In this document: positions 54,936-63,983 of the stretch, piece by piece
How positions within the stretch are numbered: the stretch's first letter is position 1
How the letters are laid out: each line of letters starts with the position of its first letter
Assembly: GCA_017937765.1 (NCBI GenBank)
Contig: JAGBCY010000023.1
Coordinates: 47,231 to 111,230, forward strand
DNA length: 64,000 nucleotides
DNA from: Alistipes sp.
GTDB lineage: Bacteria; Bacteroidota; Bacteroidia; Bacteroidales; Rikenellaceae
Direction of reading: 5' to 3'
Notes under the pieces: generated by a model
Seen by the model: only the letters and a program-made list of their open reading frames with translations
What the model was told of the DNA's origin: nothing
Databases searched by the model: none
Position numbers and translations under genes: made by a program

Positions 54936-56606
54936 CTATACGATACCCTCGACGTTGCCATCCTCGGCAAGGCGGATATTGCCAGCCTGAGGCGTCTTGC
55001 TAAGACCCGGCATACGCATAATATCGCCCGCGAGGGCTACCACGAAGCCAGAGCCAGCGTTGAGCTCGATATCCTTGATGTTGATCTCGAAGCCCTCAAC
55101 CGAGCCGTAACGCTTGGCGTCGGCCGAGAACGAGAACTGCGTCTTGGCGATACATACAGGCAGGTTACCCATACCCCACTTCTCCAACAGAGCAATCTCC
55201 TTCTGCGCGCGCGGACCAAAGACAACAGAGCCTGCACCGTAGATGTTCTTTGCCACCTTCGTGATCTTCTCCTTGAGGCTATCCTCGAGGTCGTAGGCAT
55301 ACTTGATAGGCTCCGAGGGCTGCGTCTCGATAAGCTCGACAGCCGCCTGTGCCAACTCAGCAGCACCAGCACCACCCTCAGCATAGGCGTTGTTGATTAC
55401 GCAACGTACGCCGAGCGACTCACAATGCTCCATAACCATAGCGATCTCGTCGTCGGTATCGCTTGCGAAGCGGTTGAAGCATACGAGCACCGTCTGGCCG
55501 AACTTTCTGAGGTTAGCAACGTGACGGTCGAGGTTGGCGAAGCCCTGCTTCAGACCCTCGGCATTGGGGAGCTTGATCTCCGTCTCGGGGACACCACCGT
55601 GCATCTTAAGCGCGAGCGTAGAGGCAACGAGCACTGTGAGGTCGGGCTTGAGACCTGCCTGGCGGCACTTGATGTCGAGGAACTTCTCAGCACCCAGATC
55701 GGCACCGAAACCCGCCTCTGTAACGGTATAGTCGGCATAGGTCATAGCCATACGCGTGGCAATCACCGAGTTACAGCCGTGAGCGATATTTGCAAAGGGA
55801 CCGCCGTGGATGATTACGGGGTTGTGCTCCGTGGTCTGCACGAGGTTGGGGTTGATAGCATCCTTCAAAAGGGCTACCACAGCACCTGTCACGCCGAGAT
55901 CGTTAACCGTGAAGGGGGTGTCGTCGTAGCGAACACCGAGCACGATACGGCCGATACGAGCGTAGAGGTCGTCGACGTTACGCGCGAGGCACAAGATGGC
56001 CATAATCTCCGATGCGGGTGTGATGTCGAAGCCCGTCTCCGTGGGGATGCCGTTAGCCGAGCCACCCAAGCCCGACACGATGTTACGCAACGAGCGGTCG
56101 TTCATATCGAGCACACGACGCCACATAACCTTCTTCAGACCCACCTGCTTCGAGCGGTTGTGGTAGAGGTAGTTATCCAAGAGCGCAGCGATGAGGTTGT
56201 TGGCTGAGGTGATGGCGTGGAAGTCGCCCGTGAAGTGGAGGTTGATATCCTCCGACGGGAGCACCTGAGCGTAGCCACCACCCGTAGCACCACCCTTCAT
56301 ACCGAAGCAGGGACCCAACGAGGGCTCGCGCAGTGCGATGATGGCATTCTTGCCGATGTGGTTAAGGCCCATACCGAGGCCGATGCTCACGGTGGTCTTA
56401 CCTACACCCGCCTTCGTAGCGGTGATGGCCGTAACGAGGATGAGGTGGTTCTTGGCAACCTTCTTCTCGTCGATGAGCTTGTAAGGTATCTTTGCGATAT
56501 ACTTACCGTAGTTAAATACCTCGTCCTCGGGGAATCCAACCTTTGCTGCTACCTCGCGAATATTCTTAAGTTTCGTTTCACGAGCAATTTCGATATCTGT
56601 TTTCAT
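54936..56606 (-). CDS. fhs: Formate-tetrahydrofolate ligase
   Basis: 556 residues from ATG 56606. It makes 10-formyl-tetrahydrofolate from formate, THF and ATP for one-carbon metabolism. Family motifs: [22 protein letters not shown] (P-loop), [25 protein letters not shown], and [17 protein letters not shown]. Full length, no interruptions. It has its own promoter (TATCTTTG on the minus strand at 56643-56650). Confidence 0.97.
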   Translation of the reverse strand: MKTDIEIARETKLKNIREVAAKVGFPEDEVFNYGKYIAKIPYKLIDEKKVAKNHLILVTAITATKAGVGKTTVSIGLGMGLNHIGKNAIIALREPSLGPCFGMKGGATGGGYAQVLPSEDINLHFTGDFHAITSANNLIAALLDNYLYHNRSKQVGLKKVMWRRVLDMNDRSLRNIVSGLGGSANGIPTETGFDITPASEIMAILCLARNVDDLYARIGRIVLGVRYDDTPFTVNDLGVTGAVVALLKDAINPNLVQTTEHNPVIIHGGPFANIAHGCNSVIATRMAMTYADYTVTEAGFGADLGAEKFLDIKCRQAGLKPDLTVLVASTLALKMHGGVPETEIKLPNAEGLKQGFANLDRHVANLRKFGQTVLVCFNRFASDTDDEIAMVMEHCESLGVRCVINNAYAEGGAGAAELAQAAVELIETQPSEPIKYAYDLEDSLKEKITKVAKNIYGAGSVVFGPRAQKEIALLEKWGMGNLPVCIAKTQFSFSADAKRYGSVEGFEINIKDIELNAGSGFVVALAGDIMRMPGLSKTPQAGNIRLAEDGNVEGIV

Positions 56607-56642
56607 CTCTCTCTTTGTTTTATTGTTGTTATTATTTTGTCG

Positions 56643-56650
56643 CAAAGATA
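56643..56650 (-). promoter_or_regulatory. -7 box TATCTTTG of fhs
   Basis: Minus-strand TATCTTTG, 37 nt upstream of the ATG at 56606. No clear -33 box. Confidence 0.6.
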
Positions 56651-56751
56651 TATATAAAAAAGATATTTAGTCTTATAATTTTATAACATATTTTTATATC
56701 TATATAGAAGCCTCTTATAAGTTCGTATAGCTTTTAGACTTATTAGGTAAT

Positions 56752-56786
56752 AGGGCATGTTACCAAATGATGGTTGCACATGCCCT
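56752..56786 (-). terminator. Terminator after Xaa-Pro aminopeptidase
   Basis: AGGGCATGT (56752-56760) pairs perfectly with ACATGCCCT (56778-56786); an inner ACCA/TGGT pair extends the structure. About 30 nt after the stop codon. Confidence 0.6.
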
Positions 56787-56814
56787 TACACACATAAAGA
56801 AAAACTTCTCAAAG

Positions 56815-58209
56815 CTACTCCTTGCCGACAACAGCCTCGAGCTCCTCTACGGTGAGCGGAAGGAGCTTGTCGCCGATAAAGCGACTGCCGGTATCGGTTA
56901 CGAGCACGTCGTCCTCGATACGGATGCCGCCGAAGTCGCGGTAGCCATCCAACTTAGCATAGTCGACGATACCCTCGAACTTACCCTCGCTCTTGAACTT
57001 GTCGATAAGTGCGGGGATGAAGTAGATACCCGGCTCGTCAGACATCACGGTGCCGGGCTCCACGCGCCACGTAGCGCGGTGTACGCACGTTGCCGACTTC
57101 TGGGCACGCTCCAATACGGTAGCGAAATCGAATGAACGCTCGCCGATATTCTCGCAGTCGTGAACATCCATACCCATACCGTGTCCCAAGCCGTGGGGCA
57201 TAAACATATAGAGAGCACCCGCCTCGACAGCCTCCTCGGGAGTCGACTTGATAAGGCCTACGCCCTTAAGGCCCTCGGCCAACGACATATACGCCGCCTT
57301 GTGAATCTCGGGGTACATCATACCGGGCTTAATCATATCCTTAACCTGGCTATGAGCACGAAGGACAATGTTATAGATATCCTTCTGGCGATCGGTGAAC
57401 TTACCACTTACGGGGTAGGTACGCGTGTGGTCCGAGCAGTAGCCCTCGACCGACTCGCCACCGCCATCAACCAAGAGCAGACGGCCAGCCTCGAGGACGC
57501 CATCGTGGTTGTGGTTGTGGAGAATCTCGCCGTGCTGCGTGACGATCGTGGGGAACGATACACCCTGACCATACGACTTAGCGATACCCTCTACACGACC
57601 TGCAATCTCGCGCTCGACAACACCGGGACGACACATACGCATAGCCGTCATATGCATCTGATAGCCAATCTTGAAGGCACGCTCCAGAGCCTCGATCTCC
57701 TCGGCCGACTTCTTCTCGCGCATCTCCGCCACGGCAAACATCAAATCCAACGACTTGCGCTCGTGGAGCATATCGAGACGTATGCCGAGCATATCGGCAA
57801 CGCTGATCTTAAGCTCCGAGCGGTAGGGAGGGAGATAGTGTACAGGGCGATTCTGCTCGATAGCCTTGCGTAGCAAGCCACGCACCTCGGCCAGCGGATA
57901 GCTCTTCTCAACGCCCACCTCCGCAGCCTGATCGGCGATCGTGGGCATAGGACCTGTCCAGATGATATCCTCCACGGTGAAGTCATCGCCGAAGAGCATA
58001 GCCTCGCCCGACTCTGCGTCGATAACGCCAATAAGCGACGGCACGTCGAGGCCGAAGTAGTAGCGGAACGTAGAGTCCTGACGGAAGTAGTAGGTATTGT
58101 TTGGATAGTTGTTGGGCACCTCGGGATTACCGGGCAGGAGAATCAAGCCCTTACCCACTCTGCGTGCCAACTCGGCACGACGGCCAATGTAAGTCTCTTT
58201 TGCAAACAT
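56815..58209 (-). CDS. pepP: Xaa-Pro aminopeptidase (aminopeptidase P family)
   Basis: 464 residues. The N-terminal domain (about 1-170) and C-terminal pita-bread peptidase domain are both present. Metal ligands are visible: Asp in LLVDGGGESVEGYCSDHTRTYPV (two Asp), His in MPHGLGHGMGMDVHD, Glu in SDEPGIYF and Glu in GIRIEDDVLVT. It removes N-terminal residues preceding proline, using two metal ions. Length and motif order are normal. Cytoplasmic, no signal peptide. Confidence 0.95.
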   Translation of the reverse strand: MFAKETYIGRRAELARRVGKGLILLPGNPEVPNNYPNNTYYFRQDSTFRYYFGLDVPSLIGVIDAESGEAMLFGDDFTVEDIIWTGPMPTIADQAAEVGVEKSYPLAEVRGLLRKAIEQNRPVHYLPPYRSELKISVADMLGIRLDMLHERKSLDLMFAVAEMREKKSAEEIEALERAFKIGYQMHMTAMRMCRPGVVEREIAGRVEGIAKSYGQGVSFPTIVTQHGEILHNHNHDGVLEAGRLLLVDGGGESVEGYCSDHTRTYPVSGKFTDRQKDIYNIVLRAHSQVKDMIKPGMMYPEIHKAAYMSLAEGLKGVGLIKSTPEEAVEAGALYMFMPHGLGHGMGMDVHDCENIGERSFDFATVLERAQKSATCVHRATWRVEPGTVMSDEPGIYFIPALIDKFKSEGKFEGIVDYAKLDGYRDFGGIRIEDDVLVTDTGSRFIGDKLLPLTVEELEAVVGKE

Positions 58210-58313
58210 AGTTATTGTAGTTTTAGTTGTTTTATTTTTTCACTGTTTTCGGATGCTCGGCCCATTGCCTCACCCGTTTTTTGGTCACTGCAGCTGCCTA
58301 CCTCCACGCCCCG

Positions 58314-58442
58314 TTTTCTTGGGAGAGTGGTGCAGATGTAGCGGCGGGTCGCAGGCGTTGAAAGCGGAGCATACTCTGACGTATGTGAGCATTTCAACGA
58401 CAAGCCCGATGCCGCAGATACGCCATTACCACAAGAAAATTA
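58314..58442. repeat. Structured element, copy 4 (129 nt), ends at U32 gene stop
   Basis: Begins TTTTCTTGGGAGAGTGGTGC and ends ACAAGAAAATTA, the same ends and the same length as copy 3 at 45781-45909. TTTTCTTG/CAAGAAAA close it; TGGT/ACCA continue the stem. The middle pairs GTTGAAA with TTTCAAC and CATAC with GTATG, and GCGGC with GCCGC. The final TTA is the stop codon of the U32 gene on the minus strand. The middle sequence is unrelated to that of copy 3, although the ends are conserved. Confidence 0.75.
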
Positions 58443-59681
58443 ACGCGGAACCTCCTTGTAAACCTTATCGCCTCGACGCACCTCCTCAACGGTCTTGAGC
58501 GATATGTAGTCGCCCTGCTTAGCAGACTTGGTGGGCCGCTCGTGGAGCATAATGCCCAATGCCTGCTGCTCGACAACGCCGGTCTTTTCGCCCATAAAGA
58601 GGAGCGCATCGCCCTCCTCGATCTCGCACGCCTCGACCAATACCTCGGCCACGCCGATACGCTTGAAGTAGTTGGTGACCTTACCCATATAGACCTTCTT
58701 CAACGTCGCCGACGAGCCATAGTGCTGGCTGTGCTCGACCATAGTCTTAGCGGCGTAGTAGCCACCCCAGAAGTCGCGGTTGAATACGGTGCGAAGCCTC
58801 TCCTTGATGGGGGCAACGCTCTCGGGTCCATACTCGCCACGCTCCAAGAGGCGCAGTGCCTCGTCGTAGCTCTCAACAACACGCTTGACATACTCGCCAC
58901 CGCGCGCACGACCCTCAATCTTTAGCACACGCACGCCTGCCTCGATAAACGTATCGAGGAAGTCGACAGTACACAGATCCTTAGGCGAGAGGACATACTG
59001 ACCATCAATGTCGAGCTGCTGGCCACTCTCCTTATCCGTGATCGTATACTTGCGACGGCATATCTGGCGACAGGCACCGCGGTTTGCCGAGTGGTGTGAC
59101 TCGTGTTCCGAGAGGTAGCACTTGCCCGACATCGACATACACATCGCGCCGTGGGCAAACATCTCAATCTTGACGAGCTCACCTCGAGGGCCACAGATGT
59201 GTTGCTCCTCGATCTGCTTCGAGATATAGCCAATTTGCTCCAACGACAGCTCTCGCGCGAGCACCACGACATCGGCCCACTGCGAGAAGAACCTCACTGC
59301 CTCGATGTTCGAGATGTTGCTCTGCGTCGATATGTGCACCTCCATACCCACCTCGCGGGCGTAGAGGATGGCGGCAAGGTCGGTGGCGATGATGGCATCG
59401 ATACCCTCGGCCTTAGCCCTGTCGATGATACGGCGCATAACATCCATCTCCGTGTCGTAGATGACGATGTTCACCGTGAGGTATGTCTTGACGCCCGCGG
59501 CGTGCGCCGTGCGCACAATCTCTGCGAGGTCGTCGAGCGTGAAGTTAACGCTCGAGGCGGCACGCATATTGAGCTGCTCGACGCCGAAATATACCGAATC
59601 GGCACCCGCCGAGATGGCGGCATTAAGTGCCTCGTACGACCCCACAGGGGCCATAATCTCTATATCTTGTCTACGTATCAT
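58440..59681 (-). CDS. U32-family protein (TrhP/RlhA-like hydroxylase)
   Basis: 413 residues from ATG 59681; a longer frame overlaps the upstream gene. The family signature is complete: EMFAHGAMCMSMSGKCYLS, with other cysteines in GACRQICRRKY that bind a cluster or metal. N-terminal TIM-barrel like part: IMAPVGSYEALNAAISAGADSVYFG. Members hydroxylate tRNA U34 (TrhP) or 23S rRNA (RlhA), using prephenate; older annotation calls them peptidase U32 or collagenase. Which RNA is modified here is unknown. The ATG is 1 nt after the stop of the polyprenyl synthase gene, so translation is probably coupled. Confidence 0.9.
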   Translation of the reverse strand: MIRRQDIEIMAPVGSYEALNAAISAGADSVYFGVEQLNMRAASSVNFTLDDLAEIVRTAHAAGVKTYLTVNIVIYDTEMDVMRRIIDRAKAEGIDAIIATDLAAILYAREVGMEVHISTQSNISNIEAVRFFSQWADVVVLARELSLEQIGYISKQIEEQHICGPRGELVKIEMFAHGAMCMSMSGKCYLSEHESHHSANRGACRQICRRKYTITDKESGQQLDIDGQYVLSPKDLCTVDFLDTFIEAGVRVLKIEGRARGGEYVKRVVESYDEALRLLERGEYGPESVAPIKERLRTVFNRDFWGGYYAAKTMVEHSQHYGSSATLKKVYMGKVTNYFKRIGVAEVLVEACEIEEGDALLFMGEKTGVVEQQALGIMLHERPTKSAKQGDYISLKTVEEVRRGDKVYKEVPR

Positions 59682-59682
59682 T

Positions 59683-60657
59683 CTACTTCTTTCGTCCCAT
59701 AAGGTTACGCGCAAACTCCACTAAACGCACCGCACCCTCCGAGCCTATCGAGAGGGTGTCGAGCACGGCCAGAGCGCGCTCGAAGCGGAGCTCTATCTGC
59801 TGCTCGGTGGCACGCTTCACGTCGAGGCGGTTGTATATCTCCTTGACCGTTGCGATCTTCTCCATATCGCTGAGTGCGGCGTTAGTGTGCGTCGTGCGCA
59901 GGATTTCGCGCTCCTCATTCGTGGCACGGCTCATAGCCTGCACCATAAGGTATGTCTGCTTACCCTCGAGGATATCGCCTCCGATCTTCTTGCCGAGTGC
60001 CTCGTCGCCATAGCTATCGAGCATATCGTCCTGCAACTGGAACGCGAGGCCCAACTCCGTAGCAAAGCGGTAGACCTTCTTGATATCATCCTCCGACGCG
60101 CCTGCGAGCGTGGCACCGATGGTTGCCGAGCCCGAGAGCAGTGCCGAGGTCTTGCGCTCGATCATCTGTATGTACTCCACGACCGAGACCTTCTCCTTCG
60201 TCTCGAAGTCCATATCGTACTGCTGGCCCTCGCACACCTCCAACGCCATATCGTTGAAGAGCTGCATAACGCGCGGCAGACGGTCGGGCGCAATGCGAGC
60301 AAGGTGTTTGTAGGCCGTGATGAGCATAGCATCGCCCGAGAGAAGGGCGACGTTACCACCCCACTTAGCGAAAACCGAGGGCTTGCCACGGCGCACCGCA
60401 GCGTTGTCCATAATATCGTCGTGCAGGAGCGTGAAGTTGTGGAACACCTCCACAGCCATAGCTGCCGGCATTGCCTCCTCGATGCTACCACCGAAAGCCT
60501 CGGTGGTGATGAGCAACAACACGGGGCGCAGACGCTTGCCGCCACCCGACATTGAGTAAATAATCGGAGCGTAGAGCAACTCCGGCTCCTCGGGGGTCTG
60601 CATCTGGCCGAGCGCAGCCTCGAAGAGCTCAAGTATCTGGTCGTTTGTGTGTATCAT
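59683..60657 (-). CDS. Polyprenyl diphosphate synthase
   Basis: 324 residues from ATG 60657. The first Asp-rich motif is LLHDDIMDNAAVRRGKPS and the second LAFQLQDDMLDSYGD, both typical of trans-isoprenyl synthases such as farnesyl, geranylgeranyl or octaprenyl diphosphate synthase. GGKRLRPVLLL is the upstream substrate-binding motif. Chain length is not decided from sequence here. It leads the U32 gene in one operon. Confidence 0.94.
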   Translation of the reverse strand: MIHTNDQILELFEAALGQMQTPEEPELLYAPIIYSMSGGGKRLRPVLLLITTEAFGGSIEEAMPAAMAVEVFHNFTLLHDDIMDNAAVRRGKPSVFAKWGGNVALLSGDAMLITAYKHLARIAPDRLPRVMQLFNDMALEVCEGQQYDMDFETKEKVSVVEYIQMIERKTSALLSGSATIGATLAGASEDDIKKVYRFATELGLAFQLQDDMLDSYGDEALGKKIGGDILEGKQTYLMVQAMSRATNEEREILRTTHTNAALSDMEKIATVKEIYNRLDVKRATEQQIELRFERALAVLDTLSIGSEGAVRLVEFARNLMGRKK

Positions 60658-60764
60658 AATCAAACGGTTATTACTACGTTTCGCCCTCTGTCGACTACCA
60701 CGCGCCACCAATCAGAGTAGCTTTAGCCGACAATTAGGGATATTATGGCTCAAAAATAGTAATT

Positions 60765-60799
60765 TTTTTGCATAGATTAAAATAATTTTGGTAACTTTG
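60765..60799 (+). promoter_or_regulatory. Promoter of ROK sugar kinase gene
   Basis: TTTTTG ending at 60770, 21-nt spacer, TAACTTTG at 60792-60799; the ATG is 31 nt further on. Confidence 0.75.
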
Positions 60800-60830
60800 A
60801 CCAATTAATTTTTTAAAAACTGAAACTGCT

Positions 60831-61859
60831 ATGATGAAAAAGCTTGCAATGGGTATCGACATTGGCGGTACAAATACGGCATTCGGTCTTGTAGACGAGG
60901 ACGGTAACGTGGTTGCCGAGAGCAAGATCTCAACCGATAAGTTTAAGTATTTCGACGAATATAAACCCTACATCGCAACACTGGCCGAGGCTATGAAGGA
61001 GCTCATCGCCACACAGCCCGAGTGCGAGCTTATCGGCATTGGCGTGGGTGCCCCGAACGCTAACATCCACACCGGCCGCATCGAGACCCCCGCAAACCTC
61101 TGGAAGTTTGAGGATCCGGCCGATCCACGTCCCAACTCTATACGTACCTTCGCTTTTGTCGAGGACCTCGGCAAGCACTTCGGTGGTGTTAAGGTGATGA
61201 TTACCAACGATGCTAACGCTGCGGCCATCGGCGAGATGGTGTTCGGTAACGCTCGCGGTATGAAGGACTTTGCAATGATTACACTCGGCACCGGCCTCGG
61301 CTCGGGCATCGTATGCAACGGCGAGATGGTATATGGCCACGACGGCTTCGCGGGCGAGTATGGCCACATCGCTGTCGACTCACGCGAGACAGGCCGCCAG
61401 TGCGGTTGCGGTCGCAAGGGCTGCCTCGAGGCTTACGTCTCGGCTACGGGTATCAAGCGTACAGCCTTCGACCTTATGGCCACGATGACCTGCGACAGCG
61501 AGCTCCGCTCGATTCCCTACGATAAGTTCGAGGCAAAGATGCTCTCCGACGCAGCCGCTAAGAACGACCCCATCGCTTTGGAGGCGTTCGAGCGCACGGG
61601 TAAGGTTTTGGGATTGGCACTCGCCGACCTCACGGCAACAACGTCGCCCGAGGCGATCATCCTCTTCGGCGGCTTGGCAAACGCTGGTGACTACATTATG
61701 CGCCCGACGCACAAGTATATGGAGGAGAACCAGCTCTCTGTTTTCAAGGGCAAGGTTAAGCTCCTTATGAGCGGTATTCAGGATAAGAATGTGGCTATTT
61801 TGGGTGGTGCTGCTCTTATCTGGAAACAGTACCTCGAGGCCGTTATCGAGAACTACTAA
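60831..61859 (+). CDS. ROK-family sugar kinase (glucokinase-like)
   Basis: 342 residues. ATP-binding phosphate loop AMGIDIGGTNTAFGLVDEDG, the ROK region GIGVGAPNANIHTG, ITNDANAAAIGE, GTGLGSGIVCNGEMVYGHDGFAGEYGHI, and the zinc Cys motif CGCGRKGCLEAYVS. It phosphorylates glucose or a similar hexose such as N-acetylglucosamine or fructose; the exact sugar is not set by these motifs. Cytoplasmic, monocistronic, with its own promoter. Confidence 0.95.
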   Translation: MMKKLAMGIDIGGTNTAFGLVDEDGNVVAESKISTDKFKYFDEYKPYIATLAEAMKELIATQPECELIGIGVGAPNANIHTGRIETPANLWKFEDPADPRPNSIRTFAFVEDLGKHFGGVKVMITNDANAAAIGEMVFGNARGMKDFAMITLGTGLGSGIVCNGEMVYGHDGFAGEYGHIAVDSRETGRQCGCGRKGCLEAYVSATGIKRTAFDLMATMTCDSELRSIPYDKFEAKMLSDAAAKNDPIALEAFERTGKVLGLALADLTATTSPEAIILFGGLANAGDYIMRPTHKYMEENQLSVFKGKVKLLMSGIQDKNVAILGGAALIWKQYLEAVIENY

Positions 61860-61880
61860 CAGCATTGGCCGGAGGTAAAT

Positions 61881-61948
61881 ACCGAGGCCGAGCTAAGTGG
61901 TGATGCTCGGTGGGGAGAAAAAGCAACAAAGGGCTGTGAACACCGAGC
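61881..61948 (+). other. Two mutually exclusive stems downstream of ROK gene
   Basis: ACCGAG (61881-61886) can pair with CTCGGT (61906-61911); GCTCGGTG (61905-61912) can instead pair with CACCGAGC (61941-61948). The same bases are used in both, so only one can form at a time. A simple hairpin follows at 61976. Confidence 0.4.
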
Positions 61949-61975
61949 GTTAACACTGATGATCAATAAATTAAG

Positions 61976-62008
61976 AAAGCGCGGAGCATATTTGTTCCGC
62001 GCTTTTAT
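61976..62008 (+). terminator. Terminator downstream of ROK kinase
   Basis: A perfect 10-bp stem, AAAGCGCGGA (61976-61985) with TCCGCGCTTT (61996-62005), followed by TATTA. Situated 117 nt after the stop. Confidence 0.75.
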
Positions 62009-62059
62009 TATGCCATTTATAGGCTACGAATTATCAAAAACCTCGACCGCTGATCACCC

Positions 62060-62680
62060 TTATTCCACGCTCGCTCTACTATACCTGCGGCGCATAACGT
62101 GTGACGGCGTGTCGCCAAAACGACGGCGGAATGTGGCTATAAAATGAGACACGTTGATAAAGCCGCACAACGCCGCAATAACATTAATCGGCAACCGCGC
62201 CTCGCCTAAAATCCGAGCCGCGATGTCGAGCCGACAGCGCAACATCCAGCGGTGAGGCGACATACCATAACGCCCACGAAAACGACGCTTGAAGGTCGAC
62301 ACCGAGTAGCAACACATAGAGGCTAAATCCTCGATCGAGACGTTCGACGATATACCGCTAAGTATCGCTGACTCAAAGCGTTGCTCATCCCTATCGGACA
62401 CCTCGACACGCCCGAACAGCGCATCACGGTCGATGTGCATCAGCACCTTCTCAAAATGTCCCGAGCTACCCACGCGGTACTCCACAACGCGGCTACCGGG
62501 CGTAAGGATGTGAATACAATTCTTATCAACCTCCACCTCGGCATCGCCATCGCGATATACGCAGCTGCCGCTCACAACGCAGACAAGATCGTAACTATCG
62601 GCGAAACGCTCCACCCGACGATCCGAATCAACAGTAATAAACTCCAATATTGCATTGGTTATTGGCCCATTTTCCTCCAT
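62060..62680 (-). CDS. AraC-family transcriptional regulator
   Basis: 206 residues. Two helix-turn-helix units at the C-terminus: SIEDLASMCCYSVSTFKRRF and INVIAALCGFINVSHFIATFRRRF, with GMSPHRW between. The N-terminal 100 residues are a short cupin-like or ligand-binding part with no clear match. It has its own promoter, and between it and the small secreted gene to the right is a direct repeat TTGACCTA spaced by 22 nt, a typical AraC binding pattern, so it may control itself and/or the next gene. Confidence 0.92.
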   Translation of the reverse strand: MEENGPITNAILEFITVDSDRRVERFADSYDLVCVVSGSCVYRDGDAEVEVDKNCIHILTPGSRVVEYRVGSSGHFEKVLMHIDRDALFGRVEVSDRDEQRFESAILSGISSNVSIEDLASMCCYSVSTFKRRFRGRYGMSPHRWMLRCRLDIAARILGEARLPINVIAALCGFINVSHFIATFRRRFGDTPSHVMRRRYSRASVE

Positions 62681-62712
62681 CCTGATATCATTAATTTGAA
62701 TGTTCTACACAA

Positions 62713-62743
62713 CAAAGATATCGAATAAATTGCTCTACGCAAA
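62713..62743 (-). promoter_or_regulatory. Promoter of AraC-type gene
   Basis: Minus strand TTTG (62740-62743), 19-nt spacer, TATCTTTG (62713-62720), 33 nt before the ATG. Confidence 0.85.
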
Positions 62744-62767
62744 CGATTTACAGCCGAAGAGAGCAGA

Positions 62768-62797
62768 TTGACCTAATCACGACATTAGGTTGACCTA
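62768..62797. promoter_or_regulatory. Direct repeat TTGACCTA, candidate AraC operator
   Basis: TTGACCTA occurs at 62768-62775 and 62790-62797, 22 nt apart (about two helix turns). CCTAAT (62772-62777) and ATTAGG (62784-62789) are also inverted. The site lies upstream of the AraC-type gene's -33 box and upstream of the promoter of the next gene. Confidence 0.55.
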
Positions 62798-62933
62798 TAT
62801 GTGATAATTTTGTAGCGGAATGTCCCCTTCTGGCGCAGCAACAAGCCATCATTTTACCACGCGATCGGGTCGATTCACCCACAGGATATGGGTGTTCAAC
62901 CCAGATGTCAATAACACCGCGCTATCCTTATAT

Positions 62934-62941
62934 TAACTTTG
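62934..62941 (+). promoter_or_regulatory. -7 box TAACTTTG for small secreted protein
   Basis: TAACTTTG at 62934-62941, 58 nt before the ATG at 63000. The -33 region is weak, which would fit a promoter that needs an activator. Bases 62721-62933 otherwise contain the direct repeat above and competing small hairpins (CACCCA/TGGGTG and TGGGT/ACCCA). Confidence 0.6.
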
Positions 62942-62999
62942 TAATAGGAGACAAAAGAGCGTGTACTCGATCGAATGACTAACATAAACATTTTGCGCT

Positions 63000-63395
63000 A
63001 TGAAGAGATTAACGACACTAAGCCTCGCACTGCTCGTGGCAACAATCGCCCTCGCCGAAGGGCCCCGAACCGCCTATTGCGGCATTACACACAGCGGCAC
63101 ATATGCCTACCTCGACAACGGTCAGCGACAGAAACGCCGCAACTGGATAGTGGATAGCAACGGAGAGACGATACATTTCTACTCGATAGTGGGCATCCTA
63201 AACTATATGTCGGAACGCGGCTGGGTGCTCGACGAACACTGCACCAGCTACGCAAGCGTGGAGTCTACCCTAACCGAAGAGAATAAGATAAACAGCAAGA
63301 CGATATGGCTATTTAGGAAAGAGATAACCACGGACGAAGAGATACTGTCGGGCATCACGACACGCCAAATGTGGCTCGACAGCAACGCGGAATAG
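63000..63395 (+). CDS. Small secreted protein of unknown function
   Basis: 131 residues with a Sec signal (LSLALLVATIALAEGPRTAY), probably cleaved after ALA. The mature part is about 110 residues, with two cysteines (YCGITHS and EHCTSY), a GETIHFYSIVGILNYMSERGW segment and a charged C-terminus. It is not recognised. It lies beside an AraC-type regulator and a promoter with a weak -33 box, suggesting it is the regulated target. Probably periplasmic or exported. Confidence 0.75.
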   Translation: MKRLTTLSLALLVATIALAEGPRTAYCGITHSGTYAYLDNGQRQKRRNWIVDSNGETIHFYSIVGILNYMSERGWVLDEHCTSYASVESTLTEENKINSKTIWLFRKEITTDEEILSGITTRQMWLDSNAE

Positions 63396-63490
63396 GGCTA
63401 CCGTTATTTCATTTAAGTAATAGAATAATAACATCCTCAGATGAGACGAATGAGCAGACGAAAACTGTGGCTGCACACGTGAATAGACAA

Positions 63491-63858
63491 ACGAATATCA
63501 CCAAAAAGCCAAACCATTAACGCAAATAGATACACAAGACAGGCAAAAACCATATCACGAATACACACAAAACACCAAGCCTGCATCGGAAATATATACA
63601 CACAAAAACGCCAGAGGGCTAACACAAATATATATCTACACAAAGATCCCGAACCGGTATCACCAATACACAAAAAATACGCCGAACAGCTAACTCAAAT
63701 ATATACAGAAAAATACCGAACCGCTACGCAAATATATACAGAAAAAAGCCGAACCCCTACGCAAATATGCACAAAAAATACGCCGAGCAGCTAACGCAAA
63801 TATGCACAAAAATAGCCGAACCCCTACGCATATACATACAAAAAAAGCCGAACCCTTA
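63491..63858. repeat. Degenerate tandem repeat, unit about 29-40 nt, beside rRNA terminator
   Basis: About 11 units with the consensus CGCAAATATNNACANAAAAA followed by NCCGAACCCCTA. The best copies are near 63693-63858; units become shorter and less similar toward 63491. The last unit supplies the left arm of the rRNA terminator. On the minus strand each good unit contains TATATTTGCG, which looks like a -7 box, and GGTTCGGCTTTTTT. Open frames across it are accidental. Bases 63396-63490 show nothing assignable. Confidence 0.8.
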
Positions 63859-63871
63859 TCGGATTCGGCTT
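63838..63871 (-). terminator. Terminator of rRNA operon
   Basis: On the minus strand AAGCCGAATCC, loop GATAA, GGGTTCGGCTT (63861-63871 with 63845-63855; 11 bp, one mismatch), followed by a run of T. It lies just after the 5S rRNA 3' end. Confidence 0.9.
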
Positions 63872-63875
63872 GAAG

Positions 63876-63983
<108 letters not shown>

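Noticed and set aside
61959-62147. 62-codon plus-strand ORF after the ROK gene
   Set aside because: It spans the terminator stem and the antisense of the AraC-type gene; no features of a protein.
63437-63673. Hydrophobic 78-codon ORF on the minus strand
   Set aside because: It is the translation of an AT-rich degenerate repeat; no promoter or start context.
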